From: JAHQVI01 sp963749875
GTDB lineage: Bacteria; Pseudomonadota; Alphaproteobacteria; Rhizobiales; Rhodomicrobiaceae
Length of the DNA: 64,000 bases
Reading direction: 5' to 3'
Assembly (NCBI GenBank): GCA_963749875.1
Contig: CAVVOX010000008.1
Coordinates: 104,689 to 168,688 of the forward strand
Every line of letters begins with the position of its first letter. The first letter of the stretch is position 1. Positions 1-7,702 of this stretch are shown here, piece after piece. The notes beneath the pieces were generated by a model. It was not told the DNA's origin. It worked only from the letters and a program-made list of their open reading frames with translations, and searched no databases. The position numbers were made by a program, and so were the translations under genes.

Positions 1-97
1 CAGAGATCGCGTCCCATCTGTTGATGGCCGGGTCTGCCACACCGACGCCAAGCGGGGTGGCCGAGAAAACGAATAATGCCGCAATCCATTTAAGCAT
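1..97 (-). CDS. N-terminal fragment of a probable exported protein (runs off the window)
   Basis: On the minus strand an ATG at 97 opens a frame that stays open to the window edge. The 32 visible residues begin MLKWIAALFVFSATPLGVGV, a short basic start followed by a hydrophobic stretch, which looks like a signal peptide. The rest lies outside the window, so neither family nor function can be named. It is transcribed away from the tRNA-Glu gene. Confidence 0.4.
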   Translation of the reverse strand, partial: MLKWIAALFVFSATPLGVGVADPAINRWDAIS

Positions 98-420
98 TGA
101 CCCAACTCCGTAAATATCTTCGACGCCGAGGGATCAATACATTGGATTGTCGATAGGAACCAAATAGAGAATGCCGGGCGTCGCCGCCTCGTCATCGAAC
201 CTACCCGTCATTGTATGATGCGCGAAGCGGCTCATGACAGGAAAGCAACCTTGCCGCAGGTTCACGAGAGTGGCGCAGCTGAACGACCGAGGCAGCCGCT
301 TCGGCGCAGCCGATGCGTATCGCCCGCGCAAAGGGCCGCCAAAAGGAAGCGCCTGCCACCCTCTTGCTACTTCGGCAAGAAAGCCCGCTTCAATCGATCC
401 AGCTAAGTCCTTGATTTTAT
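98..420. other. Intergenic stretch without a supported gene
   Basis: This stretch separates the exported-protein start from tRNA-Glu. It holds only short overlapping open frames of 63 to 75 codons on both strands that lack family resemblance and convincing ribosome binding sites. No repeat or terminator was recognised. Confidence 0.4.
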
Positions 421-496
421 TGGCGCCCCGTAGGGGACTCGAACCCCTGTTACCGGCGTGAGAGGCCGGCGTCCTAGGCCACTAGACGAACGGGGC
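421..496 (-). tRNA. tRNA-Glu (anticodon CTC)
   Basis: Read on the minus strand this gives a full 76-nt cloverleaf including an encoded 3' CCA. The acceptor stem GCCCCGT pairs with ACGGGGC, the anticodon stem CCGGC/GCCGG encloses the loop CTCTCAC with anticodon CTC, and the T arm is GGGGTTCGAGTCCCC. CTC reads GAG, hence glutamate. It stands alone between an exported-protein gene and the DUF6476 gene. Confidence 0.97.
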
Positions 497-548
497 TAGA
501 ACAAATCAAATTCAAGATACCGAGATATAAAGAGCGGCGCTCGCACGA

Positions 549-926
549 TCAAGGCAATTCTTGCGGCGTAAGCCGGAAGCGCTGAACTTCGCGTCCCGTT
601 GCAAGATCGATGACCGCGATCTCGGCGCCGTGCGGTTGGCGCAAATGCAGGATCAGCTGCCCCTCGTAGATCAGCATCTGCGTGACTTCGGCGCCAGGCG
701 GGATCGGGATACGGATCGTGCCCGAGACGCCTGTCGTTGCGGCGGACGGCGCGGTAGCCTTGCTTTTTTCCGCAAGCTTTTGCGTTTGCATATAGATTCC
801 GACCAAAAGCAGAATAAAACCGACGACAAGCAGAACGCTCATGATGGCGATTGCGATTTTCAACTTGCGGACCATGCCGGCTGTCATCGTGGCGCCCGGT
901 GGCAGGACCGTTTCGGTCTCGTTCAT
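549..926 (-). CDS. DUF6476-like membrane protein
   Basis: This is a 125-residue protein starting MNETETVLPPGATMTAGMV. One strong membrane segment lies at about residues 22-44 (IAIAIMSVLLVVGFILLLVG), followed by a 75-residue tail ending in a compact beta-rich stretch (QLILHLRQPHGAEIAVIDL). It resembles the uncharacterised DUF6476 family that sits beside RluA-type synthases in alphaproteobacteria. A start 16 codons upstream is open but would run into the divergent rluA-like gene, so the MNETE start is preferred; it leaves about 30 bp between the divergent genes. Function is unknown. The layout suggests a bitopic inner-membrane protein with a periplasmic tail. Confidence 0.75.
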   Translation of the reverse strand: MNETETVLPPGATMTAGMVRKLKIAIAIMSVLLVVGFILLLVGIYMQTQKLAEKSKATAPSAATTGVSGTIRIPIPPGAEVTQMLIYEGQLILHLRQPHGAEIAVIDLATGREVQRFRLTPQELP

Positions 927-958
927 GCTCGGTCCTCGATAATCAGCGAATGCAGGCA

Positions 959-1951
959 ATGGCGCTACGATCAATTACAGCGCGAGCAGACGATGACGGG
1001 GTGCGGCTCGACCGGCTCATTTCGGTGCAATGCCAGGATATCAGCCGGTCCCGCGCGCGCGGCCTGATCAAGCAAGGTCAGGTCAGCCTTGGCGGGCGCA
1101 CGATAGTCGAGCCCGATTACCGGGTCAAACCGGATGAAATCTTCCTTGTGGAGGTGCCCGAAGCAGCACCTGCGGCTCCGCTGCCGGAGACGATCGCCCT
1201 CAACGTTCTCTATGAGGACGATGTGCTGATCGTCATCGACAAACCGGCCGGGCTCGTGGTGCATCCCGCGGCCGGCAATTGGACCGGCACATTGGTCAAC
1301 GCGCTGATTGCGCATTGCGGCGACAGCCTTTCCGGAATTGGCGGGGTTCGCCGTCCTGGCATCGTCCACAGGCTCGACAAGGATACGAGCGGGGTCATGG
1401 TGGTGGCGAAGACCGATAAGGCTCATAAGGGCCTTGCCGCGCAATTCGCCGATCACGGGCGCAAAGGCACACTCTATCGGCAATATCTGGCGCTGGTTTG
1501 GGGCAAGCCACTGCCGATAAAGGGTGTGATCGAAACCCAGATCGGCCGGCACCGCACGAACAGGCTCAAAATGGCCGTTGTCAGAAACGACGGAAAATAC
1601 GCCCATACGGCGTATCAGATAAGGGAGAGTTTACCAGCGGGCAGCAAAAGCGACGCGGATGTTGTCGCCAGTCTTGTAGAATGCACTTTGAAAACCGGGC
1701 GAACACATCAGATTCGCGTCCATCTGTCATATATTGGACACCCGATCATCGGAGATGACCTTTATGGGAGCGGGTTTCGATCAAAAACTCGTGCATTGCG
1801 CGAACCTGCACGATCTGCGATACTATCCATGGAGCGCCAGGCCCTCCATGCGGCTGTGCTCGAATTTGCCCACCCCATAAGCGGAAAGCATTTGCAGTTC
1901 AAAACGGAGCTGCCTTCGGATATGCGCGAAATTCTGGAGGCGCTCAAGTAA
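959..1951 (+). CDS. RluA-family 23S rRNA pseudouridine synthase
   Basis: This 330-residue enzyme is expected to isomerise uridines in ribosomal RNA. The N-terminal third is an S4 RNA-binding domain (RLDRLISVQCQDISRSRARG), and the catalytic domain carries the hallmark HRLDKDTSG with its catalytic aspartate. Further family landmarks are DKPAGLVVHPAAGN and KTGRTHQIRVHL. The start MALRSITARADDDGVRLD is chosen because the frame upstream overlaps the divergent gene; an ATG three codons earlier is equally possible. RluC/RluD substrate specificity cannot be settled from sequence. It lies directly upstream of rpoH, an arrangement familiar from Rhizobiales. Confidence 0.93.
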   Translation: MALRSITARADDDGVRLDRLISVQCQDISRSRARGLIKQGQVSLGGRTIVEPDYRVKPDEIFLVEVPEAAPAAPLPETIALNVLYEDDVLIVIDKPAGLVVHPAAGNWTGTLVNALIAHCGDSLSGIGGVRRPGIVHRLDKDTSGVMVVAKTDKAHKGLAAQFADHGRKGTLYRQYLALVWGKPLPIKGVIETQIGRHRTNRLKMAVVRNDGKYAHTAYQIRESLPAGSKSDADVVASLVECTLKTGRTHQIRVHLSYIGHPIIGDDLYGSGFRSKTRALREPARSAILSMERQALHAAVLEFAHPISGKHLQFKTELPSDMREILEALK

Positions 1952-2076
1952 GCAGTAAAGCGAAGTTCACCGATCTTTGCTTTGTCCGTTAATGAGTTTG
2001 GCGGAACTAATCAGGAAAACCAGCCGTTCCCTGTGGAGATGGCTGTGAATGTATGAAGGTTACGAAGGGACAAGCC

Positions 2077-2955
2077 ATGGCTTCACTTCCCTCTGTTGCA
2101 GCGAGCGGCGGCCTTGCCCGCTACCTCGAGCAGATCCGGCGTTTCCCCATGCTGGAGCCGCAGGAGGAATATATGCTCGCCAAGCGATGGCAGGAACACG
2201 AGGACACCGAGGCCGCTCAGCGGCTTGTGACCTCGCATCTTCGGCTCGTCGCCCGCATCGCCATGGGCTATCGCGGTTATGGCCTGCCGATCGGCGAGGT
2301 CATCTCCGAGGGCAATGTCGGCTTGATGCAGGCTGTCAAACGCTTCGACCCCGAAAGGGGCTTCCGACTTGCCACATATGCCATGTGGTGGATTAAAGCC
2401 GCGATTCAAGAATATATTTTGCGGTCGTGGAGCCTGGTGAAGATGGGCACGACGGCGGCGCAGAAGAAACTGTTCTTCAATCTGCGCAAGCTGAAAGGCC
2501 AGATGCAGGCGCTGGAGGAGGGTGACCTGCATCCCGATCAGGTCAAAGCAATCGCAACGACGCTCGACGTGCCGGAGGAAGACGTCATCTCCATGAACCG
2601 GCGTCTGGCCGGCGACAGTTCTCTGAACGCCCCGCTCCGCGTCGATGCGGATGGCGGCGAGTGGCAGGACTGGCTGGTCGATGACGAGATCGACCAGGAG
2701 ACCGACCTCGCCGACCGCGAAGAGCTGGAGAACCGGCGCGGTTATCTGACCGAAGCCATCGACACGCTGACGCCGCGCGAGAAGCGGATTTTCGAGGCCC
2801 GGCGCCTGGCGGAGGATCCGCTGACGCTGGAACAGCTGTCGACCGAATTCGGCGTTAGCCGCGAGCGCATCCGGCAGATCGAGGTGCGCGCCTTCGAAAA
2901 GGTTCAGAAGGCCGTGAAGAAGGCGGCGGAAGTCGCCGAGGCGCGGCCGATGTAA
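2077..2955 (+). CDS. rpoH: RNA polymerase sigma-32 factor RpoH
   Basis: A 292-residue heat-shock sigma factor that directs core RNA polymerase to heat-shock promoters. It has region 2 with NVGLMQAVKRFDPERGFRLA, the RpoH box QKKLFFNLR at about residues 129-137, which separates RpoH from RpoD-type factors, and a region 4.2 helix-turn-helix at about residues 248-272 (TEFGVSRERIRQIEVRA). The start at MASLPSV is preferred over one eight codons upstream because AAGGGA sits at a normal distance in front of it. Alphaproteobacteria often carry several rpoH copies and this may be one of two. A strong terminator follows. Confidence 0.97.
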   Translation: MASLPSVAASGGLARYLEQIRRFPMLEPQEEYMLAKRWQEHEDTEAAQRLVTSHLRLVARIAMGYRGYGLPIGEVISEGNVGLMQAVKRFDPERGFRLATYAMWWIKAAIQEYILRSWSLVKMGTTAAQKKLFFNLRKLKGQMQALEEGDLHPDQVKAIATTLDVPEEDVISMNRRLAGDSSLNAPLRVDADGGEWQDWLVDDEIDQETDLADREELENRRGYLTEAIDTLTPREKRIFEARRLAEDPLTLEQLSTEFGVSRERIRQIEVRAFEKVQKAVKKAAEVAEARPM

Positions 2956-2985
2956 GCGGTTCGGCTTGGAAGAAGTTGCTGAAGA

Positions 2986-3016
2986 GCCTGCAGGGCGTGG
3001 CCTTGCAGGCTTTTTT
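2986..3016 (+). terminator. Rho-independent terminator of rpoH
   Basis: GCCTGCA (2986-2992) pairs with TGCAGGC (3004-3010) around an 11-nt loop and is followed at once by six T residues. It lies 31 bp after the rpoH stop codon. Confidence 0.88.
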
Positions 3017-3419
3017 AATTCGCGCCGATCGGCGCGAATCCGCCCGCGCCGAATTGTGCTGGATTATGACCGGCTTGGCGGCCATTAACATTTCGTTAAC
3101 TCTTCTCCACAGAAAATTCGAATCAAATTAGACTGTTTACGGCTCATCGGGCGCGACCGTCAGTCCAATCAGCCCGGTGAGCCAGCAATCCAGACGCGAT
3201 GTCGGCGTCCTGGATGTGCGGCGCGGGGGCGATCCATGCGGCATGGCAGAAATGGAAACCGGACCGAAGAGCTTTCGGCGCCGATCCGTCTCGCTTGTCG
3301 GCAGGAATGCCGCGCCGTTCGCATAGAGAGGGAGCAGCGATGCTTCCGTCATTGCCGCGGAGAAGTCAATTCAGCTGAAAGGGGTTCGATGCGGCTTAGC
3401 TTGTGATGGAGCGAAATAG
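3017..3419. other. Intergenic region downstream of rpoH
   Basis: About 400 bp without a convincing gene. A 71-codon frame on the minus strand (3137-3352) is open but resembles nothing known. The A/T-rich patch near 3085-3135 (ATTTCGTTAACTC and following) looks promoter-like but has no clear -35/-10 pair. Confidence 0.35.
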
Positions 3420-3563
3420 ATGCTGAATAATCTGCTCAAAGAGTTGAGAGAGCGTCTTCAACAGCATCATGAGAGTGCAGGGTTGCGTCTCCAGAATACC
3501 TTTGGGGAGCCGATATTTGGAAAGCATATACGATATCTGCATCCACCAAGTCTTAGCGCGTAA
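3420..3563 (+). CDS. Possible 47-residue small protein
   Basis: An ATG preceded by GGAG at 9 nt opens a frame of 47 codons starting MLNNLLKELRERLQQHHESA. The first half could form a charged amphipathic helix, and the end is RYLHPPSLSA. A good hairpin terminator follows within about 45 bp, which supports a short independent transcript. No family is recognised, and the frame is short enough to be fortuitous. Confidence 0.35.
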   Translation: MLNNLLKELRERLQQHHESAGLRLQNTFGEPIFGKHIRYLHPPSLSA

Positions 3564-3605
3564 GCTCAGCGTTGTTCAATCCTCAGCGGATTGACAGGAG
3601 ATTGG

Positions 3606-3635
3606 AACCGGCCCCTCGCGGCCGGTTTCCTTTTT
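3606..3635 (+). terminator. Hairpin terminator
   Basis: AACCGGCC (3606-3613) and GGCCGGTT (3620-3627) form a perfect 8-bp stem with a 6-nt loop, followed by TCCTTTTT. It would end a transcript carrying the small ORF just upstream. Confidence 0.75.
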
Positions 3636-3666
3636 GGGCTGGCGAATGTCGGGCGACGATTTAGAA

Positions 3667-3763
3667 CATCGGACCGAAAAGTGGCATCCACTTTTCGGGT
3701 AAATCCGATGCTAAAACAAATAGTTAGAGCGACAATTCCGATTCCGATTAAGGGGCCGGCGCT
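3667..3763. repeat. Rhizobial-type palindromic repeat with CCGAAAAGTGG hairpin
   Basis: CCGAAAAGTGG and CCACTTTTCGG form a perfect 11-bp inverted repeat with a 3-nt loop at 3674-3698, embedded in CATCGGA...TCCGATG. A second, looser pair AGAGCG...CGCTCT follows. From memory, this hairpin is a very common intergenic palindromic unit in Rhizobiales genomes. Only one copy was noticed in this window. Confidence 0.65.
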
Positions 3764-3897
3764 CTAGCGCAACGCGCGTCCAAGCATGTCCCCGCGAAGG
3801 CGGGGATGGACGCGGGAACAGTTGCGCTCGCCTTTTGAAATAGATCAACTTGACCTCGTTCAAGTGATTCCACTTGAACGAGGTCAAGTTGATCTAG
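3764..3897. repeat. CTAG-bounded composite palindrome, copy A
   Basis: This is the longest of four copies. It opens CTAGCGCAACGCGCGTCC and contains a first imperfect hairpin built round GTCCCCGCgaaGGCGGGGA. The second module (3841-3896) has perfect 26-bp arms around the loop ATTC, with TAGATCAACTTGACCTCG on one side and its complement on the other. The element closes GATCTAG. The final TA at 3895-3896 is the insertion point of the adjoining IS630 element. Other copies lie at 15735, 33555 and 57648. Confidence 0.8.
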
Positions 3898-4973
3898 TGG
3901 AGCGACTCTAACATTTGCTTCCCACGCTTGACGCTTTCGATGATCCGATCTGGATCGGCTGTCCAGGCGAAGGGTTTCGGCTCGGCATTGTTTTCCTGGA
4001 TAAAGCGGTTGATAGCCGTTTGCAGCTCAACGAGGGATCGGAACACGCCCCGTTTCAACCGTTGCCGCGTGAGTTTTGCGAAGAAGCCCTCGACAGCATT
4101 GAGCCAGGACGCTGAAGTTGGCGTAAAATGGAATGTCCAACGCGGATGGCGCGCCAGCCAGGCCCTGACTTTGGAGTGTTTATGCGTCGCGTAGTTGTCG
4201 ACAATGGCGTGGACGAGCTTGCCTGCCGGAACCTGCGCCTCGATGGTATTCAGGAAGCGGATGAATTCCTGATGACGATGGCGCTGCATGTTGCGGCCAA
4301 TGACCGTTCCTTCCAGCACATTGAGCGCGGCGAATAAGGTCGTCGTCCCGTTCCGCTTGTAATCATGGGTCATGGTTCCGGCTCGCCCCTTCTTCATTGG
4401 CAGTCCCGGTTGGGTACGGTCCAGCGCCTGGATTTGGCTCTTCTCATCAACCGAGAAAACGACGGCATGAGCGGGCGGATCAACGTAGAGACCGACAATG
4501 TCTCTGAGCTTGTCGGCAAAGTGGGGATCTTTGGAAAGCTTGAACGTCCGGATCCGGTGCGGAGAAAGCTGATGGGCTTCAAGAATGCGCTGAACCGAAC
4601 GCAGGCTGACATTGGCAGCCCTGGCCAACATCCGGCCGGTCCAATGCGTGGTCTCTCCCGGCGGCCTGCTCAGCGCCAGATCAACGACACGTTGCACGGT
4701 CGTTGCGGGCAAAGGCTTCTTCCCTGGCCGCCGCGTCTTGTCGCGAAGCAGCCCATCCACGCCCTCATGCATGAAGCGCTCCTGCCAACGCCAGACGACG
4801 GGTTTGGATTTGCCGGACCGGCGCATGATCTCGGTGGTGCCGCAACCATCGGCGGTGGCCAGAATAATCTGCGCGCGCCAGACGTGTTTCTGAGGCGCAC
4901 AACGATCCGCAATGATGGTTTCAAGACGAAGCCGCTCATCGCGCGTAACAGTCACGGTGATCCCTGATCTCAT
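3894..4973 (-). CDS. IS630-family transposase
   Basis: A 359-residue DDE transposase. The N-terminal helix-turn-helix region (residues about 20-110) has the family pattern VWRWQERFMHEGVDGLLRDK. The catalytic core shows the first aspartate in SVDEKSQIQALDRTQPGLP, the second in IVDNYATHKH and the glutamate in NAVEGFFAKLTRQRLKRG. All three acidic residues are present and the frame is intact, so the element may still be active. The stop codon TAG is formed by the TA target dinucleotide plus one flanking base, so it lies partly outside the element. Confidence 0.95.
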   Translation of the reverse strand: MRSGITVTVTRDERLRLETIIADRCAPQKHVWRAQIILATADGCGTTEIMRRSGKSKPVVWRWQERFMHEGVDGLLRDKTRRPGKKPLPATTVQRVVDLALSRPPGETTHWTGRMLARAANVSLRSVQRILEAHQLSPHRIRTFKLSKDPHFADKLRDIVGLYVDPPAHAVVFSVDEKSQIQALDRTQPGLPMKKGRAGTMTHDYKRNGTTTLFAALNVLEGTVIGRNMQRHRHQEFIRFLNTIEAQVPAGKLVHAIVDNYATHKHSKVRAWLARHPRWTFHFTPTSASWLNAVEGFFAKLTRQRLKRGVFRSLVELQTAINRFIQENNAEPKPFAWTADPDRIIESVKRGKQMLESLH

Positions 4974-5030
4974 TGCGCAAGAATGAGCTGCTTCGGAGAA
5001 TTTGGGAATCGCCTGAATGGATCAGACCAC
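3897..5030 (-). mobile_element. IS630-family insertion sequence (1134 bp)
   Basis: The element encloses one transposase gene that nearly fills it. Both ends begin GTGG (reading inward) and are flanked by TA dinucleotides at 3895-3896 and 5031-5032, as expected of an element that duplicates a TA target. Beyond the first four bases the terminal repeats are weak (GTGGAGCGACTC against GTGGTCTGATCC), so the exact limits are inferred mainly from the flanking TA and the size typical of the family. It sits between repeat copy A and the 3' end of the sugar-kinase gene, stopping 6 bp past that gene's stop codon. Confidence 0.75.
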
Positions 5031-5038
5031 TAGGGCCG

Positions 5039-6130
5039 TTACAGGGCCCATTCACGCACCTGGAGGCTTTCATCTGCTGCGACGGCATCTTCCAGATCCG
5101 CGAGCTTCATCAGGCCGGTCTGCGTATCCGCATGGCGGACGACCAATTCGGAGTTGATCGTTGCACCTTTGAGCGTCTGATCGAGCGGCCAGTTCATTGA
5201 GGTCAGGGCAACGAAGGTCGAGGCGAATGCGTCTCCCGCCCCGGTCGTTCCGACGACCTCGGAGGGAACCGACGGGCAATGAACGACCTTTTCGCCGGTG
5301 CCGAGAAAGGCGCCATTGCGTCCGTCTGTGACGACGATCATCTCGCATCCGGCCTCAAGCAGCGAATGAAAGAAACGCAAAAGGCTGATTTCGAAGCCGC
5401 CGGACAACAGGCCCCGCCGGATGAGATCGGGAACGTCTTCCGCGGGCCCGAACGGCAAAACGGGGCCGCCTTCCCCCACCCGCGCCGAGAGAGCGGGGAC
5501 GAGCGCGTTCGCCTCGGACCGGTTCACGACCAGAATATCGACCGAGCCGACGGCATCGAGAAAATCGCGCCCCCGCTTGCTGAGCTGGCGAATGCCGGGA
5601 TTTGCGGCGAGGCGGCAATCGCTCGCCTTCGCCGTCTTGACAAGCTCAGGGAAACAGTCGGCGGATTGATTGCTGAGGCTCGAGACGTAAACGACGTCGA
5701 CCGACAGCGCCTCCGGCCTGATGTCTTCCATCGAGAGCAGCGTGTTCGCGCCGCGGAAGGTGAAGATCGCAGCGTTCCGCTCATGCGAGGAGATCAGCAC
5801 CGACGCACCCGTCGGCATGCGCGCGTCGCGCCGGATCCAGCGCGTGGAGACGCCTTCGCTCTCAAGCTTTGCCAGAATCACATCGGCGCGCTGGTCCGTG
5901 CCGAGCTTGGAGATGGCGGACACGTCAAGCCCGAGCCGCGCCATCGAAACCGCGGCATTGACGGCGCCGCCGCCCGGATGGGTCGAAATCTCCTCGGCCT
6001 CGGTTTTGCGCCCCTCTTCGAGCAGCAGATAAGAAGCATCGGCATTGCGCATCACCATACGCTCGATGCTGCTCGAATCGATGATCGCGATGGAATCGAC
6101 CATCGCTCCGCCGATAGTAAGCGCTTTCAT
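5039..6130 (-). CDS. PfkB-family carbohydrate kinase
   Basis: This 363-residue kinase of the ribokinase/PfkB fold should phosphorylate a sugar or nucleoside with ATP. The N-terminal family signature is visible as HPGGGAVNAAVSMARLG (about residues 51-67), and the C-terminal signature VGTTGAGDAFASTF contains the catalytic aspartate in GAGD. The family is promiscuous in annotation, so the substrate cannot be named. It is transcribed away from the P450 gene, and its 3' end abuts the IS630 element, which did not interrupt the coding sequence. Confidence 0.88.
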   Translation of the reverse strand: MKALTIGGAMVDSIAIIDSSSIERMVMRNADASYLLLEEGRKTEAEEISTHPGGGAVNAAVSMARLGLDVSAISKLGTDQRADVILAKLESEGVSTRWIRRDARMPTGASVLISSHERNAAIFTFRGANTLLSMEDIRPEALSVDVVYVSSLSNQSADCFPELVKTAKASDCRLAANPGIRQLSKRGRDFLDAVGSVDILVVNRSEANALVPALSARVGEGGPVLPFGPAEDVPDLIRRGLLSGGFEISLLRFFHSLLEAGCEMIVVTDGRNGAFLGTGEKVVHCPSVPSEVVGTTGAGDAFASTFVALTSMNWPLDQTLKGATINSELVVRHADTQTGLMKLADLEDAVAADESLQVREWAL

Positions 6131-6276
6131 GAGTCTTCCCTTCTCGCTTGACGCTTACGCGACCCCCGCTCGCAGGACAAGCCCCGTTCGAGCCGTATCG
6201 CCGCCTCAGGAACGACGGGTCAACCGCCCTCAGGCGTTATATAGTCAATGCCGATCCATCTGAGAGGGGCCGTTCT

Positions 6277-7680
6277 ATGACGATTGCCGCTGCGAGCGCC
6301 GAACCGCTCTATCCGCCGACCGTTACGCCGCCGTCAGAGCCTCTGCCGCTAGGCAAGCTGATCTACCGCGTGGTCAAGAACCCGCTGCTGGCGCTTCCGC
6401 AGGCGGCTTATCAGGAAAAGATCGTCGGCCTGAGCAGAGGTGCCTCCCGCGTTTTCTGGGTCTCGGATCCCGCGCTCGTCGAGGAAATTCTAATCAAGCG
6501 CGCCGGTGTCTTTCATAAGGCGCCGGTGGAGAAACGGGTCTTCCGGCGGACGCTGAAGGATGGCGTGCTGAGCGCGGACGGCGCGCTGTGGCGCTGGCAG
6601 CGCCGGACGATGGCGCCTTTATTCCGGCCCGCCGAAATCCTGAAATATGTGCCCAGCATGGCGCAACCCGCCGAAGAGATCCTGGCGAAATGGCGCGTCT
6701 CGCCGCCCGGCAGCGTGCAGCGGATCGACGAAGCCATGACGGAGGCGACCTTCTCGGTGATCGCCCGCACGATGCTTAAAGGCGGCGAGCCGCAAGAGGC
6801 CGAGATTATCAAGCGCATGACGGCGGTGAACCTGGCTCATGTGTCCTGGGAGTTGATGTACGGCTTTCTGAATATGCCGCTCTGGTTCCCGCATCCGGCG
6901 AGTTGGCTGATGGCCAGCTCGGCCAGGCGAATGCGCGGGGCGATCCACGACATCATCGCGCGCCGGCAAGGGGAGGCCGGCGGCGGAGAGGATCTGCTCG
7001 GGCGGCTGCTGGAGGCGCGCGATCCGGAAAGCGGCGAGCCGATGGACATGGAACGGCTCATCAACAATCTGCTGACGCTGCTCGAAGCGGGCCACGAGAC
7101 CACTGCCCGCGCGCTGACCTGGACGCTCTATCTTCTCGCCCGCGCGCCCGAATGGCAGGACAGGCTGCGCGCCGAGATCGCATCCGCCTGCGGCGAAGCG
7201 AGGATTCTTGCCGAGCAGGTGGAGAGACTGCCGCTCACTCAGCAGGTACTCAAAGAAGCGATGCGGCTATATCCGCCGGTGCCGGTCATTTCGCGCATCT
7301 CTGCGGAAGCGCTGGAACTGGACGGCTTCGATGTGCCCCAAGCCTCGATTGCGGTCATCCCGATCTTCTGCATTCACCGGCACGAGAAGCTCTGGACCGA
7401 TCCGGCGCGCTTCGACCCGACCCGCTTCGAGCCGGACCGCGAAGCTGCCTATCCGCGCGCGCAGTTCATGCCGTTCGGCGCGGGGCCGCGCATCTGTCTC
7501 GGCAACGCCTTTGCCATGACCGAGGCGACGGTCATTCTGGCCACGCTGATCCGCGCGGCACGGTTCGATTGGGTGGGCAAAAGCCATCCGGAGCCCGTCT
7601 CGCGGGTCACGCTTCAGGCGCGCGGAGGCATGCCGCTCAAAGTTACGATGTTGGGGCAGAAGCCGCTTCATTATGCGTGA
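6277..7680 (+). CDS. Cytochrome P450
   Basis: A soluble 467-residue monooxygenase with all core P450 signatures. These are the I-helix oxygen-activation motif AGHETT (about residues 271-276), the ExxR of the K helix in KEAMRLYPP (327-330), a PERF-like FDPTRFEPDR and the heme loop FGAGPRICLG with the thiolate cysteine near 407. The start MTIAAASAEP is preferred because AGAGGGG precedes it. The overall pattern resembles fatty-acid or hydrocarbon-hydroxylating P450s rather than camphor-type ones, but the substrate is not deducible. No ferredoxin or ferredoxin reductase gene is adjacent, so electron partners must come from elsewhere. Confidence 0.95.
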   Translation: MTIAAASAEPLYPPTVTPPSEPLPLGKLIYRVVKNPLLALPQAAYQEKIVGLSRGASRVFWVSDPALVEEILIKRAGVFHKAPVEKRVFRRTLKDGVLSADGALWRWQRRTMAPLFRPAEILKYVPSMAQPAEEILAKWRVSPPGSVQRIDEAMTEATFSVIARTMLKGGEPQEAEIIKRMTAVNLAHVSWELMYGFLNMPLWFPHPASWLMASSARRMRGAIHDIIARRQGEAGGGEDLLGRLLEARDPESGEPMDMERLINNLLTLLEAGHETTARALTWTLYLLARAPEWQDRLRAEIASACGEARILAEQVERLPLTQQVLKEAMRLYPPVPVISRISAEALELDGFDVPQASIAVIPIFCIHRHEKLWTDPARFDPTRFEPDREAAYPRAQFMPFGAGPRICLGNAFAMTEATVILATLIRAARFDWVGKSHPEPVSRVTLQARGGMPLKVTMLGQKPLHYA

Positions 7681-7702
7681 CGGGATCGCGGCATAGGGCT
7701 GC

